This document shows positions 27,657 through 35,781 of a stretch of 64,000 bases of DNA, piece by piece. Numbering within the stretch: the first letter of the stretch is position 1; every line of letters starts with the position of its first letter. A program made the translations under genes and the position numbers. The stretch lies in contig SECP01000051.1 in the NCBI GenBank assembly GCA_004193285.1, positions 1 to 64,000 on the forward strand, read 5' to 3'. The DNA comes from Myxococcales bacterium (GTDB taxonomy: Bacteria; Myxococcota_A; Polyangia; Polyangiales; Polyangiaceae). The notes beneath the pieces are model-generated. The model was not told the origin of the DNA. It made no database searches and saw nothing but the letters and a program-made list of their open reading frames with translations.

Positions 27657-29609
27657 ATGGCGCCGTTTACCCGAGCCGCCTATGCCCTCGCGGGGATGCT
27701 GGTGGGCGCGTCCGCCCTACCCGGTTGTCAGACGGACGCCGACGAGCGCGTCGCGCTGGCCGGACTGAGCAGCGTTTGCCGCATCAACAGCGACTGCAGC
27801 GAGCTCTTGGCGTGCGTCTTCGAACGCTGCCATGAGGAGTGCACGAGCAGCCGCGACTGCGAGCGCGGCTCGCGCTGCATGCGCACGTCCCAGGGTCGCA
27901 ACGTGTGCCAGCTCCCGGACGAGAGCGCGTGCTCGGACGAGCTTCCGTGTCCCGGGGACCAAGTCTGCGGCGCGGACGCGCAGTGTCGGGATGGCTGCCG
28001 CAGCGACGACGAGTGCGTGTCCGAGCAAGTGTGCAGCCGCGCCACGTGCGCGGACCCCGTCGAGCTCGATAAGGGAGGCGTGTTGCCCCCGGCGCCGGGT
28101 CCGCAGGCGACGCCGGTGCCCTGCGGGTTCGACTCGGACTGCCCCCTGCCCCTGGTGTGCTCGTCCGGGACGTGCCGACCCGAGTGCGCCCGCGACGAAG
28201 ACTGCGCTGCGGGCGAGCGCTGTGAGGATGCCTCGTGCGTCGCATCGCCGCTGCCGGGGTCCTGCCTCCGAAGCTCGGACTGCGGTGAGGGCGACGTCTG
28301 CAAGGGGGGCCGCTGCGAGCCGGCGGCGGCACCGAGCGCGTGCGACTTCGACTCTGATTGTGGCGTCGACGGGCAGCACTGCGAGTCCGGTACGTGCCGT
28401 TGTGAGTGCGCCACGGACGCCGAATGCGGCCCCACCCAGCGGTGTGAAGGCGCGTGCCAATGCGCGCCCAACCGCGTCATCGACGGGGACGTCACGATCA
28501 GCAACGACCGCGAGCTAGCGGCGCTGTCGGACGTCGTGGAGATCACGGGACAGCTGACCATCGACAGCTACCGCTACGGGGTCATGCGGTTGCCTCACTT
28601 GCGGAAAGCCAATCGGGTCGCGGCCGCGGGCAGGAACACCACCGTCGTGTTCGAGGCCCTCGAAGAGGTCCCGGAAAGCTTCTCCTGCTACATGGATTGC
28701 CGCATCGAAGCGCTGCGCGTCGTGGGCGAGCTCACGTTCAGCTCTCCGGCCGCGGGTGAGCTGAACCTGCCCGCGCTCGAAGCCGCAGGCAGCTTCTACT
28801 TCAAAGACAGCCCCTACATGACGGGCCTCCGCGTGCCACGGCTGGCGACCGCCAAGGAGCTCCTGCTCCACGGTCTGCCCGCCCTCACCTTCGTAGAAGC
28901 CCCGCGGCTCAAGACCGTCGAGACAGTGAACGTGAGCGCCACCGAGCGCCTGCGGGATTTGTCGCTGCCGCTCGCCGAGCCAACCGTCTACCTCTACATC
29001 AGCGCGAGCTCCGGCCTGCGCAGCGTGTCCTTGCCGCGCGCGCGCTCGCTCGACGAGAAGCTCTTGATCTTGAACAATTACCAGCTGCGGTCCGTCGACC
29101 TGCGCGGCCTGGAGCTCGTCCGCGAGGTCGAGGTCAGCCAGCTGCCATCGCTCGTGGATTTGAACCTTGCGAAGCTGGCGAGGGTGACGGGGCGCGCGCA
29201 ATTCACCTCCATCTCGAGCCCGCTCGCCCTTTCATTTCCCGCATTACTGAGCACGGGGGACCTCACGTTTACTGGCTCGAGCCAGGTGTCCTCGCTGTCC
29301 GCGCCCAGGCTCACGGAGGTCGGCAACCTGGAGGTCAGCGCCATGCCGGGCCTGCATTCGCTCGACCTCTCGCAGCTCACGCAGGCCAGCAGCGTCTACG
29401 TCACCGGCACTAGCCTCAGTGAGCTCGACACCCTGGACCAGGCCCGAGCTGGCTCACTCGGAGTGGTCCTCGGCAACGTGAGCATCATTGCCAACCCCGC
29501 CCTCCCCACGTGCGCGGTGACCTCGCTCAGGGTCTCCCTCAGTGACGGGCTCGGCGGCGAATTCTTCGACCAGGACAACTGCAGCTGCGCAGGAGCGTTT
29601 TGCCCATGA
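27657..29609 (+). CDS. Cys-rich lipoprotein with receptor-L-like C-terminal domain, paralogue 2
   Basis: A 650-residue protein starting one base after the previous stop. Classical lipobox LPGC (C24). The N-terminal Cys region aligns with its neighbours: DERVALAGL, then INSDCSELLACVFERC, SSRDCERGSRC, NVCQLPDESAC and EQVCSRATCADPVELDKGG. The C-terminal strand-repeat domain (about 280-640) is the longest of the three (ISNDRELAALSDVVEITGQL, GELNLPALEAAGSFYF, LRSVDLRGLELVREVEVS). It ends with CSCAGAFCP. Coupled to the next gene by an ATGA overlap. Anchored probably to the outer membrane. Confidence 0.82.
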   Translation: MAPFTRAAYALAGMLVGASALPGCQTDADERVALAGLSSVCRINSDCSELLACVFERCHEECTSSRDCERGSRCMRTSQGRNVCQLPDESACSDELPCPGDQVCGADAQCRDGCRSDDECVSEQVCSRATCADPVELDKGGVLPPAPGPQATPVPCGFDSDCPLPLVCSSGTCRPECARDEDCAAGERCEDASCVASPLPGSCLRSSDCGEGDVCKGGRCEPAAAPSACDFDSDCGVDGQHCESGTCRCECATDAECGPTQRCEGACQCAPNRVIDGDVTISNDRELAALSDVVEITGQLTIDSYRYGVMRLPHLRKANRVAAAGRNTTVVFEALEEVPESFSCYMDCRIEALRVVGELTFSSPAAGELNLPALEAAGSFYFKDSPYMTGLRVPRLATAKELLLHGLPALTFVEAPRLKTVETVNVSATERLRDLSLPLAEPTVYLYISASSGLRSVSLPRARSLDEKLLILNNYQLRSVDLRGLELVREVEVSQLPSLVDLNLAKLARVTGRAQFTSISSPLALSFPALLSTGDLTFTGSSQVSSLSAPRLTEVGNLEVSAMPGLHSLDLSQLTQASSVYVTGTSLSELDTLDQARAGSLGVVLGNVSIIANPALPTCAVTSLRVSLSDGLGGEFFDQDNCSCAGAFCP

Positions 29610-30883
29610 CCTTACACCGCTTACTCGCCCGCGCGGCGCTGCTGCTCCCCTTGGCCTCGGCGCTGTTCAGCGGCTGCGGTCAGAGCGACGGCGAGCGCCC
29701 GCCGCTCGCGGCCCTGAGCCACGGCTGCCTCGTGAACAGTGACTGCGCAGCGCCGCTCGTCTGCGCGTTCGAGCGCTGCCATGCCGAGTGCGTGACGACG
29801 CGCGATTGTGACGGCACGCTGCGCTGCGTAGGCGCAAGCGAACCGGCGCGCGTTTGCCAGCTGGAGGAAGAGGGCAAGTGCAAGACGAGCGCGGACTGCG
29901 CGACGGGCTTCGTCTGCAGCAGCGACGGCGCGTGCCGAGAGCCTTGCGCTTCGGACCGCGAGTGCGTGGGCGAGCAAGTCTGCACCGCCGGTGTCTGCGC
30001 AGAGCCGGCGGAGCTGGACGAATCCGGCCGCCTGCCCCAAGCCCTCCCCCATGCGACTTGCCGCCTGAACAGCGACTGTCCGAGCGGCGAGCAGTGCGTG
30101 GGCGGCGCGTGCGTGGCGCAGTGCCGTGAAACGCGCGACTGCCCGACCGGGCAGCGCTGCGAGGACGGCGCTTGCCTGGCGGCCGGTCCGGACTGCACCG
30201 GAGAAGAGTGTGCCTGCGCCTGCCGGGAAGACGTGGACTGCGCGAGTGGCCTCACTTGCGACGGCTGCCGCTGCCAGGCCGGGCCCGCACCAGAATGCAC
30301 GAGCTCACTCGACTGCCCCGACGGTGAGCGGTGCGCTCGCGGCGCGTGTGCGTGCGCCTGCCAGCAGGACCTCGATTGCCCGGACGGCTCCACCTGCGAC
30401 GGCTGCGCGTGCCAGGTAGAAGCGCCCGGTCCGCGGGTCATTCACGACGCTACGCTGCGCGACGCGAGCGACATCCAGCTGATGCACGACGTCGTCGAGG
30501 TGCAGACCCAGCTGCGCCTCTCGAGCTCGGAGATGAAGAACACGAGCGGGCTCGAGTCGCTCCGTACGGTCGGCTCCCTCTCCCTCGAGGACGCCAACCT
30601 CACCCCTGTCCAAGGCGGGCCGGACCCGCTGGCGGGGCTCTCCGGCCTGAGGCTCGTGCGCGGGGACCTGAGGATCAACAACGTGGGTCTGAGACAGCTG
30701 TCGTTCGACCCACGCCTCCGCGTCGAAGGGGACGTCCTGCTCCAGCTCACGGCGGTGCCGTGCACGGCCGTGACCGCGTTCGAAGAGCAGCTGCGTGCTC
30801 ACGGCTTCGACGGCACCTTCCAAAACACCTACAACGATGGGTGCTACACCTCTTGTGTGGCCGGAGTCTGCTCGGCAGATTGA
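29606..30883 (+). CDS. Cys-rich lipoprotein with shortened receptor-L-like domain, paralogue 3
   Basis: A 425-residue protein from the ATG in the ATGA overlap; an in-frame TTG six bases earlier is possible. Lipobox FSGC (C24). The Cys-rich half is closely parallel to the others (CLVNSDCAAPLVCAFERCHA, TTRDCDGTLRC, VCQLEEEGKC, CADPAELDE-like CAEPAELDESG). The strand-repeat domain is cut to about 130 residues (LRLSSSEMKNTSGLESL, LRLVRGDLRINNVGL). Ends CVAGVCSAD. The shorter receptor-like part may mean a different partner range. Last gene of the operon; the MFS gene starts 33 bases later. Confidence 0.82.
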   Translation: MTLHRLLARAALLLPLASALFSGCGQSDGERPPLAALSHGCLVNSDCAAPLVCAFERCHAECVTTRDCDGTLRCVGASEPARVCQLEEEGKCKTSADCATGFVCSSDGACREPCASDRECVGEQVCTAGVCAEPAELDESGRLPQALPHATCRLNSDCPSGEQCVGGACVAQCRETRDCPTGQRCEDGACLAAGPDCTGEECACACREDVDCASGLTCDGCRCQAGPAPECTSSLDCPDGERCARGACACACQQDLDCPDGSTCDGCACQVEAPGPRVIHDATLRDASDIQLMHDVVEVQTQLRLSSSEMKNTSGLESLRTVGSLSLEDANLTPVQGGPDPLAGLSGLRLVRGDLRINNVGLRQLSFDPRLRVEGDVLLQLTAVPCTAVTAFEEQLRAHGFDGTFQNTYNDGCYTSCVAGVCSAD

Positions 30884-30916
30884 GCGCTACCGCGCGGGGG
30901 CAACCTGCGGCATACG

Positions 30917-32104
30917 GTGCTCGTGAGCCTGCAAGCAACGACCCGCACGTCCCCGGTACCGGTAGCGTCGTTCGCGCTCGGGGCGGGGCTATCGGCCGCG
31001 AGCCTCTACTACAATCAGCCGGTCTTGGCCGCGATGGCCAGCTCGTTTCACGCCACCGCCAAGCAGGTCGGCGTCGTCCCGATGCTGACTCAGCTCGGCT
31101 ACGCCTCCGGCATCTTGCTGTTCGCGCCGTTCGGCGACCGTCGGGACCGCCGGCAGGTCATCGTGGTCAAGCTCGCCGCGCTGTCTTTGTCCCTCCTGCT
31201 CGCCGGCTTCGCGCCGTCGCTGAGTCTCCTGGCCGCGGCCAGCTTGGCCATCGGTCTGAGCGCGACCGCCGCGCAGGACTTCGTGCCCGCCGCGGCCGCG
31301 CTCGCTCCCCCCGAGCGGCGGGGAAAGATCGTAGGCAGCGTGATGACTGGCTTGCTCCTGGGCATCTTGCTCAGCCGCCTCGCCAGCGGCGCGGTGAGCG
31401 AGCGCTATGGGTGGCGAGTGGTCTACTTCGGCGCCGCGGGCGCCATCGCGGCGCTCGCGATCGTATCGGCGGTGCGCGTGCCTTCGATGGCTCCGACCAC
31501 GCAAGAGCCGTACGGCAAGCTGCTGCGGTCGATGCTCTCACTCACGCGTGATCTCGGCGCGCTGCGCCGCGCCACGCTCGCGCAAGCGCTACTGAGCTTC
31601 GCCTTCAGCGCCTTTTGGTCGACGCTCGCCCTCGCCCTGGCGGCCCCTCCTCATCACCTCGGCAGCACCGCGGCCGGCCTGTTCGGCCTCGCCGGCGCGG
31701 CGGGGGCGGCGGTGGCTCCGCTGGCAGGAGCGATGGCCGACAAGCGCGGACCGGAGCTGGTGATTCGCGCCGGAGCGACGCTCGTCGTGCTCTCGTTCGC
31801 GGGCATGGCGCTCTGGCCCGCGTCCCTCCCGCTGCTCATCGTCGGTACGGTCGTCTTCGACCTCGGCGTGCAGGCGAGCCTGATTTCCCATCAAAGCATC
31901 ATCTATGGCTTGGACGGCGCGGCCCGGAGCCGGCTCAACGCGGTCCTCGTCAGCTCCATGTTTTTCGGTATGGGCGCCGGGGCGGCTGCCGCGAGCCAGG
32001 TCCTGGGCCACTACGGCTGGCCTGCCGTCATGTGGCTCGGCGCTTTCGCATCGGCGTTGGCGCTGGTGGTCCGCTATTGGCCGGCGCCCCGCTCCGCCGC
32101 TTGA
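30917..32104 (+). CDS. MFS transporter
   Basis: A 395-residue protein with about 12 hydrophobic helices. Includes SAASLYYNQPVLAAM in helix 1, the loop-2-3 motif GDRRDRRQVIVVK (variant of the MFS A motif) and GWRVVYFGAAGAIAAL. The N-terminal YYNQP pattern is typical of the YnfM/NarK-distant drug-efflux-type subgroup with 12 helices. Substrate is unknown; efflux of small molecules is the family prediction. GTG 30917 or GTG 30923 is the start. Convergent with rlmE, 15 bp apart. Confidence 0.85.
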   Translation: MLVSLQATTRTSPVPVASFALGAGLSAASLYYNQPVLAAMASSFHATAKQVGVVPMLTQLGYASGILLFAPFGDRRDRRQVIVVKLAALSLSLLLAGFAPSLSLLAAASLAIGLSATAAQDFVPAAAALAPPERRGKIVGSVMTGLLLGILLSRLASGAVSERYGWRVVYFGAAGAIAALAIVSAVRVPSMAPTTQEPYGKLLRSMLSLTRDLGALRRATLAQALLSFAFSAFWSTLALALAAPPHHLGSTAAGLFGLAGAAGAAVAPLAGAMADKRGPELVIRAGATLVVLSFAGMALWPASLPLLIVGTVVFDLGVQASLISHQSIIYGLDGAARSRLNAVLVSSMFFGMGAGAAAASQVLGHYGWPAVMWLGAFASALALVVRYWPAPRSAA

Positions 32105-32119
32105 GCTGGCCTGCGAGCC

Positions 32120-32719
32120 TCAGCCCTTCTTGCCCATACCGACCACGAATACTTCCGTGCTCACGTTGCGCGTGCCTTCCGGGCGAATGGTGCGGACCGA
32201 CTCGTAGGCCTTGCGCACGTCCGTCTCCGCAGACTTGAAGTCTCCGCTCATGAAGATTTTGGCGGTGAAGTGCGACCCGGGTTTGCCATGCGCCATCGCG
32301 ACCTCGAGCGCCCGCAAGAACAGCTCGGTGCTGCGCGCCTGGTCCTGAAACTTGGAGCCCGAGGTGTTGGGCGCCATGTCGCTCATCACCACGTCGTACG
32401 GCGCGTGGGCGGCGAGCACCTCGCTACTGAGCGACAGCGCATCCCCCTCCAGCACGACGACGTTCTCGCCGAACACTTGCTGGATGGGCTTGAGGTCGAT
32501 GGCGTAGACGTGCCCGCCCGGGCCGACGCGCTGGCTCGCGAACAGCGACCAGCTCCCCGGGGCTGCGCCCAGGTCCAGCACGTTCTGACCGGGCCGGAAG
32601 AGTCGCATCCGCCGGTCGATCTCTTGCAGCTTGAAAACGCTGCGCGCGGGGTAGCCCTGGGCGCGCGCCTCCATCGTCTTCGCGTCCGGCCGTGAGTAAG
32701 GGTTTCCGCGATTCTTCAA
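32120..32719 (-). CDS. rlmE: 23S rRNA 2'-O-methyltransferase RlmE (FtsJ)
   Basis: Methylates the 2'-O of a conserved uridine in the peptidyl-transferase-centre A loop (U2552 in E. coli) late in 50S assembly. 199 residues, close to the 208 of E. coli. The N-terminus NPYSRPDAKT is characteristic. The SAM site is VLDLGAAPGSWS, and the catalytic K-D-K-E set is visible in SVFKLQEIDRR, VVMSDMAPNTSG, FTAKIFMSGDF and STEVFVVG. The start is TTG 32719, which overlaps the upstream stop (TTGA); ATG 32674 would remove the conserved N-terminus. Translationally coupled to the pseudouridine synthase/methyltransferase fusion. Confidence 0.9.
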   Translation of the reverse strand: MKNRGNPYSRPDAKTMEARAQGYPARSVFKLQEIDRRMRLFRPGQNVLDLGAAPGSWSLFASQRVGPGGHVYAIDLKPIQQVFGENVVVLEGDALSLSSEVLAAHAPYDVVMSDMAPNTSGSKFQDQARSTELFLRALEVAMAHGKPGSHFTAKIFMSGDFKSAETDVRKAYESVRTIRPEGTRNVSTEVFVVGMGKKG

Positions 32720-34368
32720 CGCGCGCTCCGCGACTCGGATACCACGACCGTGGCCAGGAGGCTCTTGCTGGGGTGCGGGCCGTCCAGGTCGTCCGGAAAA
32801 TCCAGCTGGCTCGGTAGGTCCCGCAGCTTGATCTCGCGGCGAGCCTGCGCGGCCGCTCGCTCCACGTAGCGGCGAAAAGCGGCCGGGTTCGTCTTCTTGT
32901 GGTTGGTGACGCACAAGAGCATGCCTCCCGGTTGAAGGAGCCGTAGGCAATCCGTCATCAAACCCTCGATATCCCGATCGAACTTGAACGTCGCCTTCCC
33001 GACCGTACCGAAGCTCGGCGGGTCCAGCACGATGAGATCTAGCTTTCGCCCGTGCTTGACCGCGCCGCGCACGAAGCGCACCGCGTCCGCCTGCACGAAC
33101 TCGTGGCGCCCAGGCTCCAGGCCATTGGCGACGAAGTTTTGGCGACCTCGCTCCAGGGCGCGCCCGCCAACGTCCACGCTCGTGACCCGGGCCGCGCCGC
33201 CCAGGGCCGCCGCGACGCTGAACGAGCAGGTGTAGGAGAACAGGTTGAGCACCTGCTTGCCGCCAGCAAGCTCGCGAACGCGGCGCCGATTGTCGCGCTG
33301 GTCGAGAAACAGACCCGTGGAGAGCCCGTCCCCTAGCTCGCAGAGGATGCGCATGCCCTGCTCGGTCACGGTCAGGTCTGGGGTCGCGGGCTCGCCGACC
33401 ACCGGGAGCACGGGCGCGATCTCGGCCGCGCCTACTCGGCGCAAATCGCGGCGTTCTCGACGCTTGAGGTAGACGCCGTGCGCGCCGTGCTGCGCGAGCA
33501 AATCCGCGATTTCGGCTGAGTGCTGCTCGGCTTCCTCGCTCGCGACCGACAAGACCGCGTGCGCCCCATAGCGGTCGATGGTCACGCCGGGCAAGCCGTC
33601 TCCCTGCTCTGCGACCACCCGGAACACGTCCGTTTCCGCGAGCAGGGGAGTGCGCAGCGCAGCGGCGTCCAGCACGCGCTCTCGAAAGCTCGCGAGCGCC
33701 GCAAAGGACGACCCGTACTTCAGCCAACGCTCGAGCTCGGCCGGCACGGGCGCCTCGTAAGCCTCGCCGAGCACGAGGCGACGGCGGCAGTGCAGCAGCA
33801 GCCGCCAAGCCGGTGCGCCGCCGTAGAGCTCGTCACCGGCGATGGGAGCGCCGAGGGCCGAAAGCTGCACTCGCAGCTGGTGCATGCGGCCAGTCTCCGG
33901 TCGTAGCTCCACGAGCGCGCGGCCACCTTGCTCACCGAGGACGCGGTAGTGCGCGACTGCTCGCTCCCCGCCGCTCGGCACCACGCGTGTGCGGCGCTTG
34001 TCCGAGAGCAGCTGGTGCTCCAGTGTGCCGCTCTTGCCCAGCCGCGAGCGGCCCGACACCGAGACCGCGGCGACGTAGACGCGCTCGGCCGCGCCCCGCT
34101 CGATCTCGTCGGCGACGGCCGCGTTCACCGCACGCGACGTCGTGAAGGGCAAAACGCCGGAGGTTCCGACGTCCAACCGAGAGTGCACGCCGAGGTACCC
34201 CTCTTCGCCGCTCTGCACGAGCAGCTCCCGGAGGCGTGAAACCACGTCGCCTCGGCGCAGCTCGTCGCCCCCGTGGACGACCATGTGGGGCGGCTTATCG
34301 ACCACCAAAATGCCGTCGCGCCGAGCGATGACTCGCTCGGCGCGAAATGGCACGAACAGGGAGTCCAA
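32716..34368 (-). CDS. Fused RluA-type pseudouridine synthase and RlmI-type rRNA methyltransferase
   Basis: A 550-residue two-domain protein. Residues about 1-225 are an RluA-family pseudouridine synthase: ILVVDKPPHMVVHGG, HSRLDVGTSGVL (catalytic Asp), RPETGRMHQLRVQLSALG and IAGDELYGG. Residues about 235-550 match RlmI/RlmK-type methyltransferases: LPGVTIDRYG (PUA-like start), GLSTGLFLDQRDNRR, VLNLFSYTCSFSVAAALGGA (SAM motif) and LIVLDPPSFG. Each half would modify 23S rRNA or tRNA; in most bacteria they are separate proteins, so a combined isomerase/methyltransferase is unusual. The TTG at 34368 is used because SD GAGGGAAG lies just upstream; the longer frame runs into rplC. Lies between rplC and rlmE. 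Confidence 0.85.
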   Translation of the reverse strand: MDSLFVPFRAERVIARRDGILVVDKPPHMVVHGGDELRRGDVVSRLRELLVQSGEEGYLGVHSRLDVGTSGVLPFTTSRAVNAAVADEIERGAAERVYVAAVSVSGRSRLGKSGTLEHQLLSDKRRTRVVPSGGERAVAHYRVLGEQGGRALVELRPETGRMHQLRVQLSALGAPIAGDELYGGAPAWRLLLHCRRRLVLGEAYEAPVPAELERWLKYGSSFAALASFRERVLDAAALRTPLLAETDVFRVVAEQGDGLPGVTIDRYGAHAVLSVASEEAEQHSAEIADLLAQHGAHGVYLKRRERRDLRRVGAAEIAPVLPVVGEPATPDLTVTEQGMRILCELGDGLSTGLFLDQRDNRRRVRELAGGKQVLNLFSYTCSFSVAAALGGAARVTSVDVGGRALERGRQNFVANGLEPGRHEFVQADAVRFVRGAVKHGRKLDLIVLDPPSFGTVGKATFKFDRDIEGLMTDCLRLLQPGGMLLCVTNHKKTNPAAFRRYVERAAAQARREIKLRDLPSQLDFPDDLDGPHPSKSLLATVVVSESRSAR

Positions 34369-34373
34369 GGGCG

Positions 34374-34381
34374 CTTCCCTC
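34374..34381 (-). promoter_or_regulatory. SD that fixes the TTG start of the RluA-RlmI fusion
   Basis: On the minus strand GAGGGAAG precedes TTG 34368 by five bases and lies 12 bases after the rplC stop. It supports a re-initiation or coupled start rather than any start inside rplC. Confidence 0.55.
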
Positions 34382-34393
34382 AGACTCGGCGGC

Positions 34394-35059
34394 TCACTTC
34401 TTCTTGCCGCCGTTCTTCTTCTTGATCGCGCCGCGCACCACGACCAGACCGCCACGCGCGCCCGGGATGCCGCCGCGGATGAGGATCATGTTCTGGTCCC
34501 CGATGATCTTGGCGACGACCTGGTTGAGCACGCTCGTCGTCTCGTTGCCCATGTGACCCGGCATCTTCATGCCGAGCTTCACGCGACCGGGCGTCATGCG
34601 GGTGCCGATCGAACCGCCGTGACGACGGTACTCATGGGTACCGTGCGTCTGGATGTTACCGGCAAAGTGGTAGCGCTTCACGACGCCTTGAAAACCGAAG
34701 CCGCGGCTCGTCGCCTGGACGTCGACCTTCTGACCTTCTTCGAAGATCGCGTCGACCTTGAGCTCGGCGCCGAGCTCGTAGCCCGCCGCGAACTCGGGGG
34801 TGCAGCGCAGCTCGCGCACGATCTTGCGACCCGTGACGCCAGCCTTCTTGAATTGACCCTGGACGGCCTTGCTCGCGTGCTTGTCCTTGAGCTCACCGGT
34901 GCCGAGGATGAGGGCGTCGTAGCCGTCCTTCTCCTTCGTGCGCTTGCCCACGACGAACGTGCTCGTCTCCACGACCGTGCACGGGACGACCGAGCCGTCT
35001 TCCGCGAAGATCTGAGTCATTCCGAGCTTGCGCCCAATCACGCCGGGGTACTGATTCAT
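34394..35059 (-). CDS. rplC: 50S ribosomal protein L3
   Basis: Assembly-initiating protein of the large subunit. 221 residues. Landmarks: GVIGRKLGMTQIF at the N-terminus, ATSRGFGFQGVVKRYHF, THGTHEYRRHGGSIGTR and PGRVKLGMKMPGHMGNE, with the Gln that PrmB can methylate in GFGFQG. Ends in a Lys-rich tail (KKKNGGKKK). Normally rplC sits in the S10 operon next to rplD, rplW and rplB; here none of them is near, and the following genes are rRNA-modification enzymes. It may be the only copy in a rearranged genome or a second paralogue. Confidence 0.93.
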   Translation of the reverse strand: MNQYPGVIGRKLGMTQIFAEDGSVVPCTVVETSTFVVGKRTKEKDGYDALILGTGELKDKHASKAVQGQFKKAGVTGRKIVRELRCTPEFAAGYELGAELKVDAIFEEGQKVDVQATSRGFGFQGVVKRYHFAGNIQTHGTHEYRRHGGSIGTRMTPGRVKLGMKMPGHMGNETTSVLNQVVAKIIGDQNMILIRGGIPGARGGLVVVRGAIKKKNGGKKK

Positions 35060-35258
35060 CTGCTACCTATTGCTTCCACCCACATCACCGGGACTCGACC
35101 AACCGAGGACGGCTGTGGGGAGGGGCGGATTAGCCCCCAACGCCCCTGTCGTCAAGGATTTCCACCGCCCTTTCGCGCTATGGCTTGACTCACGGGGTTC
35201 GGGATGCATAATGCCGCGCTCTCTCGGCTGTTTTGCCGGGTTTTCGCGGAAAATCCTC

Positions 35259-35615
35259 ATGCTGACCCTCTCGAAAATTGCCGCCCTCGAATCGCAGGCC
35301 CTCCGCACGGACTTGCCTGACTTTCGCGTGGGCGACACCGTGGCCGTGAACTACAAGATCGTCGAGGGTGACAAGCTCCGCGTGCAGACCTTCCGCGGTA
35401 TCGTCATCCAGAAGCACCGCGCGGGCGCTCGCTCCACCTTCACGGTGCGCAAAGTGAGCTTCAACGTCGGCGTCGAGCGCGTTTTCCCGCTGCATTCCCC
35501 GCGTGTGGAGAGCATCGAGGTGCTTTCCCGCGGCGTCGTTCGCCAGGCGCGCCTCTTCTATCTCCGTGACCTCAAGGGCAAGGCCGCCCGCGTCGCGGAC
35601 GAAAAGGACCGCTGA
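35259..35615 (+). CDS. rplS: 50S ribosomal protein L19
   Basis: Located at the 30S/50S interface. From ATG 35259 the product is 118 residues, the usual length; longer in-frame starts (for example ATG 35211) would add a non-conserved extension. Landmarks: LPDFRVGDTVAVNYKIVEG, RVQTFRGIVIQKHRAG, TFTVRKVSFNVGVERVFPLH and VRQARLFYLRDLKGKAAR. Divergent from rplC with a shared 199-bp promoter region. The usual rpsP-rimM-trmD-rplS order is not present in this window. Followed by a hairpin terminator. Confidence 0.95.
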   Translation: MLTLSKIAALESQALRTDLPDFRVGDTVAVNYKIVEGDKLRVQTFRGIVIQKHRAGARSTFTVRKVSFNVGVERVFPLHSPRVESIEVLSRGVVRQARLFYLRDLKGKAARVADEKDR

Positions 35616-35625
35616 GCCTTCGGGC

Positions 35626-35643
35626 CCGGGGCATCTGCCCCGG
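35626..35643 (+). terminator. Probable terminator of rplS
   Basis: CCGGGG (35626-35631) pairs with CCCCGG (35638-35643) around CATCTG, with the loop bases CA/TG able to extend the stem. It starts 10 bases after the rplS stop. There is no strong T tail. Confidence 0.55.
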
Positions 35644-35781
35644 CCATGTATCCTTCCGAACCCCGAGCGATTTCGCGCCTTTTCGTGCGAAACCGGGTAT
35701 GCTGCCGCCGCTTCCGCCTTCTGGTTAGCGGCGGGGCCGGTCCAAGCGTTATGGGCCGCGCAGCTCTCGGGAGTCTGAGTC

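Noticed and set aside
32720..33808. N-terminal extension of the rlmE frame
   Set aside because: Lies inside the RluA-RlmI gene and is a shadow; RlmE begins near NPYSRPDAKT.
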